From positions 1-13,268 of the forward strand of contig JARKQP010000348.1 of NCBI GenBank assembly GCA_029974875.1: DNA of 13,268 nt, given 5' to 3'. Positions 1 to 7,075 of this stretch are shown piece after piece. Made by a program: the position numbers and the translations under genes. The DNA comes from Mobilitalea sp. GTDB taxonomy: Bacteria > Bacillota_A > Clostridia > Lachnospirales > Lachnospiraceae. The notes beneath the pieces were generated by a model. It saw nothing but the letters and a program-made list of their open reading frames with translations, did not search any database and was not told where the DNA came from. The first letter of the stretch is position 1. Every line of letters begins with the position of its first letter.

Positions 1-3
1 AAA

Positions 4-1332
4 ATGCCTAAGAATATTCGCCAGATTGGAAAAGGGAACACCGGTAAGGACATCTATGTCGAAGACTATGTAATGACTTTCGTCAAGCAATTGGCTGGGG
101 GTGACTATTCAGGCTGTAAGCTCGCCGTTTTGGTCGGACAAAGTATACGGCCTAATAATGTCCGTAATATCTTCATCTCAGGAGCCTTGGAGGTTAAGGG
201 GCTGAGCACGGAGGATATGGTATTTTCCAATGAGGTGTGGACAGGCATATACGAGGATATCAAAGAATATTTCACCGATGCGGAGATCGTAGGCTGGTTT
301 ATTGGGGGACCGGGCTATCTTTTGGAGGACGAGGAAAAGATCTTAAAAATCCACCTGGATAATTTTGCGGGACAGGACAAGGTGTTGCTGACCTTTGAAA
401 ATATGGAGAGAGAAGAGACCATCTATTGCTATGAGAACGGAAAGCTGACAAAGCAGGAAGGCTATTACATATATTATGAAAAAAATGAAGAAATGCAGAA
501 CTATATGGTTAACCATAAGGAGCTTCCCAGCAGCGAGGCTGACTACGATGATAAGATATCCAGGGATATCCGGGCGGTGCTCCAGAATAAGAAATTACCT
601 CTGGAGGAGGGTCAGAATACTACCCGCCTGATGTATGCGGCAGGAACCCTGCTGGCAGCTATTATTTTGGTTGTTGGGGCAGCGATCCTAAATAATTATG
701 ACCAGATGAAAAGCATGCAGGAAACCATGAGGTACCTTACGACAAGCATGGAGCAAATGCAGCAGGCATTCTCTGATGACGCTGTTCCATCCGTCGCCGC
801 AGATTCCTCCGATGTAAAAAATGCAGAGCTGGATGGTGAGGGCGCCAAAACTGCGGGAGATGCCACAAAAGAAGGTGGAGCAGGAGAGCAAAGCCTGGAG
901 GTTGAGGTTCTCTCAGGCGGGGTAAAAACCAAGGGAGAGCCGGAAGAAACGGGCGATAAGGTGACGGACAAGGCCTCTGATCAAACGTCGGACAAGGCGT
1001 CAGACAAGGCGACAGATCAAACATCCGCCGGGACGGATAAAACGGTGGATAAGACGACAGACGAAGGGGCTGGAGATAAAAAAACCAGCAGTACCAAAAC
1101 TGCTACACCTACTCCCAAGGAACAGAAAAAAGCAAGTACAGGAACCAGTACGGCTAAAAGTAGTGCTACACAAAAACAGGTCAATTATTATGTGGTTAAA
1201 AAGGGTGATACCCTGGCCGATATCAGCTACAAGCTTTACGGTACCTATACAAAGACAAAAACAATAATGCAGCTGAATAATATGGAAAATGCGGATTTTA
1301 TTTATGAGGGACAGAAGCTGATTGTTCCCTGA
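4..1332 (+). CDS. Bitopic envelope protein: MPN/JAB-like N-terminal domain, membrane helix, LysM C-terminus
   Basis: The 442-residue protein has no signal peptide. Residues 15-135 resemble an MPN/JAB (JAMM) fold in their strand pattern: a hydrophobic AVLVGQ strand, NIFISGALEV, then FSNEVWTGIYEDI and EIVGWFIGGPG. Where an active JAMM enzyme has GWxHxHP, this protein has GWFIGGP (97-103), so both metal-binding histidines are missing and catalysis is unlikely. Residues 209-229 form one membrane helix, followed by a short Met/Gln-rich possible coiled coil (232-256), a low-complexity linker (about 260-390) and a LysM domain (394-441, YYVVKKGDTLADISYKLYG). LysM binds peptidoglycan GlcNAc, so the inferred topology is N-terminus inside, C-terminus in the wall. 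The ATG lies 3 bases from the window edge, so the ribosome site cannot be seen and a further upstream start cannot be excluded. The LysM call is firm; the MPN-like call rests on pattern only. Confidence 0.85.
   Translation: MPKNIRQIGKGNTGKDIYVEDYVMTFVKQLAGGDYSGCKLAVLVGQSIRPNNVRNIFISGALEVKGLSTEDMVFSNEVWTGIYEDIKEYFTDAEIVGWFIGGPGYLLEDEEKILKIHLDNFAGQDKVLLTFENMEREETIYCYENGKLTKQEGYYIYYEKNEEMQNYMVNHKELPSSEADYDDKISRDIRAVLQNKKLPLEEGQNTTRLMYAAGTLLAAIILVVGAAILNNYDQMKSMQETMRYLTTSMEQMQQAFSDDAVPSVAADSSDVKNAELDGEGAKTAGDATKEGGAGEQSLEVEVLSGGVKTKGEPEETGDKVTDKASDQTSDKASDKATDQTSAGTDKTVDKTTDEGAGDKKTSSTKTATPTPKEQKKASTGTSTAKSSATQKQVNYYVVKKGDTLADISYKLYGTYTKTKTIMQLNNMENADFIYEGQKLIVP
955..1062 (+). repeat. Low-complexity DK/DQ-(T/S) repeat inside the LysM protein
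   Basis: Residues 318-353 are built from short imperfect units such as SDKASDKATDQTS and TDKTVDK. At DNA level the words GACAAGG and GATCAAAC recur. It most likely acts as a flexible extracellular spacer that carries the LysM domain into the wall. Short repeats of this kind can expand or contract between strains. Confidence 0.7.
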
Positions 1333-1394
1333 TCCATAATACAAATAGAGTTTCCCAATATGATCAGACACGACCACCTAACAATGAGCAGACT

Positions 1395-1438
1395 AAGGTG
1401 CTTATGAAGGAAATAACAGCCTTCAGAGCACCTTTTTT
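1395..1438 (+). terminator. Strong intrinsic terminator after the LysM gene
   Basis: AAGGTGC (1395-1401) pairs with GCACCTT (1428-1434). TGAAGG (1405-1410) pairs with CCTTCA (1420-1425), and TT/GA contacts plus a bulged A lie in between. The loop is aaataacag, and a run of six T follows (1433-1438). It sits 62 bases after the stop codon and separates this gene from the next unit. Confidence 0.88.
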
Positions 1439-1450
1439 AGCAAATAGGTC

Positions 1451-1509
1451 TTGGTTTCTATCCGGCTTAAAAAATAATAGGTGCTAAGTGCCCGAAAATG
1501 AGTTATAAT
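1451..1509 (+). promoter_or_regulatory. Possible promoter region for the DUF5711-like/CvpA unit
   Basis: A perfect -10 hexamer TATAAT lies at 1504-1509 but has no good -35 at the usual distance. A second weak candidate is TTGGTT (1451-1456), 16 bp, AATAAT (1473-1478). Either would leave an untranslated leader of roughly 80-110 bases before the ATG at 1597. That leader contains a 10-base palindrome, AGAGTACTCT (1537-1546). A promoter is expected here because the terminator at 1395-1438 closes the previous unit, but which hexamers are used is uncertain. Confidence 0.3.
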
Positions 1510-1596
1510 CTCATTGGTATCATAGGGCACTCCCAAAGAGTACTCTCATATGAAAAAAGTAATTGTCCAGTTGCGGATAACAACAGGAGTAGGTTT

Positions 1597-2769
1597 ATGG
1601 CGAACGAAAAAGAAGGGCAAGCCCTACGGGAGTATAGTAACCGGAAGAAGCGGTTAAAGAGGAGAAGAAGGATCATCATAGGGCTTTTGCTCCTAATCCT
1701 CGCGGCGGCAGCAGTGGCAGGCTATATTTTTATCAGTTTAAAAAAATATACAGATTATGAATTAATAAAAACGACGGAAGTAACAGGAACAAATGCAGTC
1801 GGTTACATAGAGTTCACTGAGGGTGTTGTGAAATACAGTAAGGATGGTGCGGTAGCCTTGGGTAATAAGGGAGCACCGTTGTGGAACAGCTCTTATGAAA
1901 TGTCGGATCCCATAGCGGATTCCTGCGGAAAATATGTGGTAATTGCGGACCGGGGCGGGAAGTCAATCTATATCTACAATGAGAAAGGCCAGGTTGGAAG
2001 TATACCGACAGTCAATGACATATTAACGGTGGAGGTAGCCAATCAGGGTGTTGTGGTAGCCTTGATGGAAGCTGCCAAGGGGAATCAGATCATTTTATAT
2101 GATAAGGACGGAACAGAGCTATCCGAGATTGAGACCACCACCAGCGCACAAGGATATCCCTTGGACATCTCCTTATCTGATGATGGGAGGAAATTAGTGA
2201 CTAGCTACCTCTCCTATACGGAGGGAAGTGTAATTGACATGGTATCCTGCTACAATTTTGGTGAGGTGGGAAAGAACAGGACAGACCGCTTTGCCGGCGG
2301 CTTCAAATTTGACGAGGGCATCATTGTTCCGAGGGTTGAGTTCGTGAATAATGATACCATATGTGTGTATAAGAATAATGGCTTTGTCATCTATTCCATG
2401 GCAGAACTTCCAAGGGGCGTCCATGAAGAAAATGTTGAGGGTGAGATACAAAGCATACTTTATAATGGGCAATATACCGGGATTGTCCTCCAGCAGGAGG
2501 GCTCCACCGATAGGCAGCTGCTGCTTTATGACCTGAAGGGACAGAAGGTTATGGAGAAAAAGCTGGATTTTAATTATAAAAAGATATACCTTACAGAGAA
2601 GGAGCTTATCATGTATAACAACACTTCCTGCATAATTATGAAGCTAAATGGTGTGGTGAAATTTAAATATACCTTTGAGGGAAGTGTGGAAGGGATTTAT
2701 CCGATTAATCACCTCGACCGTTATTATTTAATGAACGGCAAGGATATCATGGAGATCCAGTTAAAATAA
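1597..2769 (+). CDS. DUF5711-like single-pass membrane protein
   Basis: The 390-residue protein starts with a very basic segment (NRKKRLKRRRR, 15-25), then one membrane helix (about 26-48), then some 340 residues with repeated beta-strand patterns (VGYIEFTEGVVKYSKDGAVAL, KYVVIADRGGKSIYIYN, QIILYDKDGTELSEI). This suggests an extracytoplasmic beta-propeller-like domain. The pattern matches the DUF5711 family common in Lachnospiraceae, whose function is not known. The ATG at 1597 was chosen because AGGAG lies just upstream (1585-1589), 7 bases from the start. An in-frame ATG at 1498 has no ribosome site and would overlap the possible -10 region. The CvpA-like gene follows after 37 bases and is probably in the same transcript. 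The family name is moderately sure; the topology is firm. Confidence 0.82.
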   Translation: MANEKEGQALREYSNRKKRLKRRRRIIIGLLLLILAAAAVAGYIFISLKKYTDYELIKTTEVTGTNAVGYIEFTEGVVKYSKDGAVALGNKGAPLWNSSYEMSDPIADSCGKYVVIADRGGKSIYIYNEKGQVGSIPTVNDILTVEVANQGVVVALMEAAKGNQIILYDKDGTELSEIETTTSAQGYPLDISLSDDGRKLVTSYLSYTEGSVIDMVSCYNFGEVGKNRTDRFAGGFKFDEGIIVPRVEFVNNDTICVYKNNGFVIYSMAELPRGVHEENVEGEIQSILYNGQYTGIVLQQEGSTDRQLLLYDLKGQKVMEKKLDFNYKKIYLTEKELIMYNNTSCIIMKLNGVVKFKYTFEGSVEGIYPINHLDRYYLMNGKDIMEIQLK

Positions 2770-2806
2770 CAGAACAGGGCTTGTGACAGTAAAAGGGAGG
2801 AAGAGG

Positions 2807-3502
2807 ATGAATATATTATTAATAATCGTACTGGCAATTCTAATCATAAATGCGTTGATTGGTAGGAAGGCGGGCTTAATTAAGACGGTATTTTCATTGT
2901 TTTCCATGATCATTGCAGTGGTTTTGACAGTATGGCTAAGTCCCTATGTCAATCATTTTATGAGAAATAATGATAAAATCAATGGGGGGATTTCCACAGG
3001 AATTGAAAAAATGCTGCCATTTTCGGAGGAAGAGGCTGATGACAAGGATCAGGATACGCTGATCCAAGGCTTATCCCTACCCCAGTCCATCAAAAATTCC
3101 CTGATAGAAAATAATAAGGCTGAAGTATATAAAGAGATGGCGATAGACAGCTTTAAGGATTATGTGAGCAGCTACCTGACGGGGATTATTATTAATGCAA
3201 TGGCATTTAGCATCACCTTTGTAGTTGTCCTGGTCCTGCTTTGGGTGATATGCTCTGCCCTGGATCTCATAAGTAAATTACCGCTGCTGAATCAGATTAA
3301 TAAGACAGCAGGGCTTATAGCCGGATTGATTCACGGGCTGGTGGTGGTCTGGATTTTCTTTATATTGGTAACGGTGTTTGGAAGCACGGAAGCCGGACAA
3401 AAAGGTCTTGAGATGATCGGGCAGGATCAGGTTTTAAGCTTTATCTATAATAATAATTATCTTTTAAAATTCATTACCAATATCACGAAGATTGTTTTTT
3501 AG
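2807..3502 (+). CDS. CvpA-family membrane protein
   Basis: The 231-residue protein has hydrophobic helices at about 1-18, 27-48, 128-150 and 168-190. A hydrophilic loop (about 50-125) between the second and third helices is rich in acidic residues. The N-terminal pattern of a first helix, then NALIGRKAGLIKTVFS, then a second helix is typical of the CvpA (colicin V production) family, whose members are small membrane proteins of unsettled biochemical role. The start at 2807 has GGGAGG (2795-2800) at 6 bases; a GTG at 2783 in the same frame lacks such a site. It is probably translated from the same message as the DUF5711-like gene. The response-regulator gene converges on it with only 21 bases between the stop codons and no visible terminator. 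Confidence 0.85.
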   Translation: MNILLIIVLAILIINALIGRKAGLIKTVFSLFSMIIAVVLTVWLSPYVNHFMRNNDKINGGISTGIEKMLPFSEEEADDKDQDTLIQGLSLPQSIKNSLIENNKAEVYKEMAIDSFKDYVSSYLTGIIINAMAFSITFVVVLVLLWVICSALDLISKLPLLNQINKTAGLIAGLIHGLVVVWIFFILVTVFGSTEAGQKGLEMIGQDQVLSFIYNNNYLLKFITNITKIVF

Positions 3503-3523
3503 GAAGGTTTGAAGAATAGCGTA

Positions 3524-5002
3524 TTATTGATTCCGCCATTCCATCGGCGAACACCCGTAGATATCTTTAAAGCATTTGGAAAAGTATGCAAAGTTATTAA
3601 ACCCTACCTGTAAAGAAATTTCAGATATCTTTTCATTTGTTTCTTTTATCAGGATGGCCGCTTTGCTCAGCCTGTAGCTGGTCAGATAATTGATGAAGTT
3701 GGAGCCGGTCTGTTTTTTAAAATGCCGGGACAAATACTCGGGGTTCAGATGGACATAACCTGCAAGGTCATTTAGGCTGATTTCCTGCATATAGTGGCTT
3801 TCAATGTAATCAATGCAACAGATAATATTAGGTGACAGCATGGTTTTAGCGGGAGTGGCATAAAGGACTTCAAACTCTGCGAGAACTATCTGCTGCAAAT
3901 CCATAAACTGCGGGGCACCGGCAATTTTACTGCTGGCATCACGCAGTTTTTCGCTGTATTTCCTGTCATACTTTGGGGTTTTATAGACATAGCTGATTTC
4001 ATACAGCTTTTCAAGGGAGTCCTTTAAGTGCTTGATATCGGGATAACGTACCGATTCAGTGTAATTTAAAAATTGAAGCAGACTTCCTTTAATATCCTCC
4101 CAATTCTGAAGCTTTACATTTTTGAGTATTTTTAAATATTCCTGGTCAAACGATACGTTCCAGGAGGATGAGGCCTCCGTAATGGTATGGAAGCTGATGC
4201 CGTAAAACTCTGTATCCCGATAGGCTGCGGCGAGGCGCAGGATTTTAAGATGGTCGGGCTTTGTCCTATATATATCACTGGTCAGAATCAAAGTATACGT
4301 ATTGAACTGCTTCAACTCATTAAAAAAGAGGTTTCGTTCCTGAAGCTGCATAAGGCGGCTTTTCTGTTTCATATGGATGATACCAAGCTGGCTGTGTTCT
4401 GACAGATTACAAAAGAGCACACATTCCGTATTTTTTATGGATGGTATGCGTATCATCGTATCTTCTGAGGAAGCTGACCCGGATGCTTTGATAAAATAAC
4501 AGAAAAAATCGGATTCCGGGAGTGTGACTCCGTATCTGCGCAGCTCTTGGTCAAAATCCGCAAAGGACATAGCTTCATTGCTGATATATTTAACAATAAG
4601 GTTCTGGATATCTTGCTTTGTATTGGTATTTTTAAGCAGGTTCTGCTGCTGCATAAGCATCTGAACCAGCTGATCTTCTGTAATCTCGGCTTTCAGCAGA
4701 TAATCCAGGGCAAAATGTTTAAATGCATGACGTACATAATTGTAATCGTCATAGCTGCTCAACACGATTACTTTGGTGGACGGACTGATGGTCTGGACCC
4801 TTTGCAGTAATTCCAGTCCATTCAGCTTTGGCATCCGGATATCGGTAAACAGAAAGTCATATTGCTTTGATTGAAGCTTTACAAGCGCCTCTGCCCCATT
4901 ATCCGCTGACTCGACCAGGACATCCGGACAGTTTTGCCTGATAGTAAAAACAAGCCATTCCCGAATCGGATATTCATCATCTACAATCAGGTAACTAATC
5001 AT
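3524..5002 (-). CDS. YesN-type response regulator with AraC DNA-binding domain
   Basis: The 492-residue protein has a receiver domain (about 1-122) with the acidic pair D8/D9, the phospho-acceptor D54 in FTDIRMPKLNG, S82 and K104. A middle region without a recognised domain follows (about 125-390). The C-terminal AraC/XylS domain (about 395-492) has two helix-turn-helix units: ISLNDLAGYVHLNPEYLSRHFKK and ISEISLQVGFNNFAYFSKCFK, ending in the family hallmark GCSPMEWR. This layout is typical of YesN regulators, which pair with YesM kinases and usually control an adjacent sugar or solute ABC transporter. The gene lies 55 bases behind the kinase gene in the same direction, with AAAGGGGA before its ATG. 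It probably activates the divergent transporter operon through the 6909-6986 repeats; that target is inferred. Confidence 0.93.
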   Translation of the reverse strand: MISYLIVDDEYPIREWLVFTIRQNCPDVLVESADNGAEALVKLQSKQYDFLFTDIRMPKLNGLELLQRVQTISPSTKVIVLSSYDDYNYVRHAFKHFALDYLLKAEITEDQLVQMLMQQQNLLKNTNTKQDIQNLIVKYISNEAMSFADFDQELRRYGVTLPESDFFCYFIKASGSASSEDTMIRIPSIKNTECVLFCNLSEHSQLGIIHMKQKSRLMQLQERNLFFNELKQFNTYTLILTSDIYRTKPDHLKILRLAAAYRDTEFYGISFHTITEASSSWNVSFDQEYLKILKNVKLQNWEDIKGSLLQFLNYTESVRYPDIKHLKDSLEKLYEISYVYKTPKYDRKYSEKLRDASSKIAGAPQFMDLQQIVLAEFEVLYATPAKTMLSPNIICCIDYIESHYMQEISLNDLAGYVHLNPEYLSRHFKKQTGSNFINYLTSYRLSKAAILIKETNEKISEISLQVGFNNFAYFSKCFKDIYGCSPMEWRNQ

Positions 5003-5057
5003 TATTATTCCCCTTTACTTTTTAATTTTTATATGCTTGTATATGCCTGCAATGTAA

Positions 5058-6827
5058 TTATTCATTTGCTTTTCGTATGATAGGAAGCAGGATGGACAAA
5101 TGATTTCTACCCGTTGAGTCCGGCTTCAAGGATAAGCCATATTCTTCTCCGTGACTTAAAACGATGCGGTCTTTTATATTGTTCAGACCAATATGGGAAG
5201 AATCTTGTATGCCGGTGTTATTTAAGCTGCTATTCATAAGGTTTTGAAAGGCGGTGCCGTCAATGCCCGGACCGCCGTCCATGATGGTTATGAGAAGGTT
5301 TTTTTCCTGCTCTGTAAAATTCAGATGAATGACATTGATTTCATCGTTATCCGGCATTCCATGAAGGATGGAATTTTCCACAACGGGTTGAAGAATAAAT
5401 CTTGGAATTACTGCATCCAGCAGGGCATCCGGGATATCAAGGATCAGTTGTATTTTCCCGTTATAGCGCAGATTCTGCAGCTTGACGTACTGTGAGAGGT
5501 AGGTGCATTCATCTAAGAGCGAAATATTGGAGTTATTGTTACTGATGGAATACCGCAGCAGGGAAATCAAAATTTCTATCATCTCACAGGCCTGCTCCCT
5601 ATGGCCCATGGAAACCATGCACTTAATGGAGAATAGGGTGTTATATAAAAAATGTGGGTTTATCTGCGCCCGCAGGAAATTATATTTGGCAGTGTTGATA
5701 TCCTTTTCCCGCTGGCGGGTACGCAGCATCCATTCGGCCAGTTCAAGCTGCATGGAGTCAAAACAGCGGTCCAGGGAATCAAGCTCCTTTAGCTTTGAGG
5801 GAGTTCTGGTGGAGCGGAGACCGTTGGCTGTGGCATTTTGGATTTTTTGGGAAAATTCATAAATTGGCCTGCTGATTTTATCAGCGATTATAGTAGAAAC
5901 CAGGATGCAAAAGAGACAACCCAGGCAGGCCAATAGAATTGTTCCCCGCAGGAGTCCTGTTAACGGTGCCAGGATCACGTTTAAGGGGGTCTGCTCAAAA
6001 ACGGTCCACCCGGTGCTGGCGGATTTATATTTTGCCCCGTAGTATTTTTTGGAGTCCCGGTTGTAAATATAGTAGTTATTTGAGTTTCTTGTAAATGTGT
6101 AGTCAGAAAGCAGAAAAGGTATTTTACCGATGGTGTCCTTATTAGTACTGCTGATTACGCGGGAGAGATCGTCAATGATATAGAGGTCGGCATCGGAGGT
6201 TGCCATTGCAATGTAAGAGCTTTCAAGGGTAGCCTCAGGTATGCATACTAATACGGAGCCGATGTATCCTTGCTGCCCGTTATAAATATTCCGGATAATG
6301 GCCAGGTTATTGGCTTCGGGAGAGGTTCCGGCAGCAGAATCTACAAAATTGGGAATCAGATAATAAGAGGTCCGATTGGCAATATTTTTTGTAAACCAGG
6401 AGTAGGCACGGATATTCTGGAAATTCTCATGGCTATAGCCACTTTTGGAACAATACTCAAATCCATTTTCACCCATGCAGATAATATAGAAGGAAATTCC
6501 GATCTGCTGAAAAGAACGGAAATATTTCATGTAGATATTGTCGATATTGGATTTGACCTGTGGAATATTAATGATATCAAGGTTGTCGGAATACAGGGTT
6601 CCCATAATCTCGTCATCTTCTGAAATTAAATCCGAGATGGTGCCGGCTGAGCTGACGACAGAATCTAGCTTCTGGGAAATTAGGCGGAGGCTTTGCTGTT
6701 TATTGTTACTGATAATCTCCAAAGTAGTGTTTCCATAGTATTTATAACAGGAAATGGAGAGGAGAATCGTCAGAATAATCATGATGGTGGATTGTGTGAG
6801 GATTAAAATTTTCTTAATGCTGAACAT
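5058..6827 (-). CDS. YesM-type sensor histidine kinase
   Basis: The 589-residue protein has a membrane helix at about 7-29, an extracytoplasmic sensor region (about 30-285, probably a Cache-like fold), a second helix (about 289-316) and a HAMP-like linker (about 313-370). The His_kinase domain carries QINPHFLYNTL with the phospho-acceptor H392. The HATPase domain has an N-box PVVENSILHG (481-490, N485), a G1 box DGGPGID (517-523) and a G2 box GLNNIKDR (547-554). All core residues of this kinase class are present. It should sense a solute outside the cell and phosphorylate D54 of the regulator encoded downstream. AGGAAAGG lies about 10 bases before the ATG. It is divergently transcribed from the transporter operon, 248 bases away, so it probably senses the transported compound or a related one. 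The ligand cannot be read from sequence. Confidence 0.93.
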   Translation of the reverse strand: MFSIKKILILTQSTIMIILTILLSISCYKYYGNTTLEIISNNKQQSLRLISQKLDSVVSSAGTISDLISEDDEIMGTLYSDNLDIINIPQVKSNIDNIYMKYFRSFQQIGISFYIICMGENGFEYCSKSGYSHENFQNIRAYSWFTKNIANRTSYYLIPNFVDSAAGTSPEANNLAIIRNIYNGQQGYIGSVLVCIPEATLESSYIAMATSDADLYIIDDLSRVISSTNKDTIGKIPFLLSDYTFTRNSNNYYIYNRDSKKYYGAKYKSASTGWTVFEQTPLNVILAPLTGLLRGTILLACLGCLFCILVSTIIADKISRPIYEFSQKIQNATANGLRSTRTPSKLKELDSLDRCFDSMQLELAEWMLRTRQREKDINTAKYNFLRAQINPHFLYNTLFSIKCMVSMGHREQACEMIEILISLLRYSISNNNSNISLLDECTYLSQYVKLQNLRYNGKIQLILDIPDALLDAVIPRFILQPVVENSILHGMPDNDEINVIHLNFTEQEKNLLITIMDGGPGIDGTAFQNLMNSSLNNTGIQDSSHIGLNNIKDRIVLSHGEEYGLSLKPDSTGRNHLSILLPIIRKANE

Positions 6828-6861
6828 AAATCCGGTTCCTTTCCTATGATGGTCTGCTTGA

Positions 6862-6873
6862 ATGATATATCAT
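6862..6873. promoter_or_regulatory. 12-bp palindrome at the kinase-operon start site
   Basis: ATGATATATCAT is a perfect 12-base palindrome. It covers the expected transcription start of the minus-strand kinase promoter (around 6871), where a bound repressor could block initiation. AT-rich palindromes of this size also occur by chance, so a regulatory role is only a possibility. Confidence 0.3.
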
Positions 6874-6877
6874 AAAA

Positions 6878-6905
6878 ATTATATCATCCGTACCACAAAA
6901 AGCAA
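6878..6905 (-). promoter_or_regulatory. Promoter of the kinase/regulator operon
   Basis: On the minus strand a perfect -10 TATAAT (6883-6878) is preceded by TGA, forming an extended -10 (TGnTATAAT). A weak -35 TTGCTT (6905-6900) lies 16 bp upstream. The start point would be near 6871, giving a leader of about 44 bases before the ATG at 6827. The first of the three direct repeats (6909-6925) sits immediately upstream of the -35, so autoregulation is plausible. Confidence 0.6.
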
Positions 6906-6908
6906 AGT

Positions 6909-6986
6909 AGTCAAAAAATTGATATAAGTCAAAATGTTGATATAGCGGGGAAAAGGATGGGAGGCAGAAAGTCAAAAACTTGATAG
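6909..6986 (+). promoter_or_regulatory. Three 17-bp direct repeats, candidate response-regulator operators
   Basis: The copies lie at 6909-6925 (AGTCAAAAAATTGATAT), 6927-6943 (AGTCAAAATGTTGATAT) and 6970-6986 (AGTCAAAAACTTGATAG). They differ only at positions 9-10 and 17. Start-to-start distances are 18 and 43 bp. Each copy also contains the imperfectly spaced inverted pair TCAA-N4-TTGA. The only transcription-factor gene nearby is the YesN-type regulator of the divergent operon, and AraC-family regulators often bind direct repeats. The cluster therefore most likely binds that regulator, activating the transporter operon and perhaps tuning the kinase operon. The repeats are seen directly; the binding partner is inferred. 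Confidence 0.75.
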
Positions 6987-7004
6987 AAGAGGTAAGAATA
7001 ATCA

Positions 7005-7034
7005 TGGAGAATACAGACAAGAATCCGCTATGAT
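7005..7034 (+). promoter_or_regulatory. Probable activator-dependent promoter of the transporter operon
   Basis: TATGAT (7029-7034) matches the -10 consensus at five of six positions. The best -35, TGGAGA (7005-7010), is poor and lies 18 bp upstream. The start would be near 7041, about 35 bases before the first gene. A weak -35 with the nearest 17-bp repeat ending 18 bp upstream is what an activator-dependent promoter would look like. Confidence 0.4.
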
Positions 7035-7075
7035 AGCATTGTTAATAATTCAAATACAAGGAAGGGGATTTCAAA

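Noticed and set aside
696..1377. Minus-strand reading frames opposite the LysM gene
   Set aside because: They are by-products of the biased linker codons on the plus strand, show Pro/Ser/Cys-rich translations without domains, and have no ribosome sites.
1498..1596. Longer form of the DUF5711-like protein starting at ATG 1498
   Set aside because: There is no ribosome binding site at 1498, and the start would place coding sequence over a perfect TATAAT. The ATG at 1597 has AGGAG at the proper distance and is followed by the expected basic segment and membrane helix.
6957..6983. Eight-codon reading frame overlapping the third 17-bp repeat
   Set aside because: It is too short, has no clear promoter, and is better explained by the repeat.
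6909..6986. CRISPR array reading of the three repeats
   Set aside because: The repeats are only 17 bp, the spacings are 1 and 26 bases and unequal, and no cas gene is present.
7004..7033. Nine-codon reading frame that could be a leader peptide before the transporter operon
   Set aside because: The likely -10 at 7029-7034 lies at its end, so it would not be transcribed from that promoter. The ribosome site is weak, and there is no attenuator hairpin downstream.
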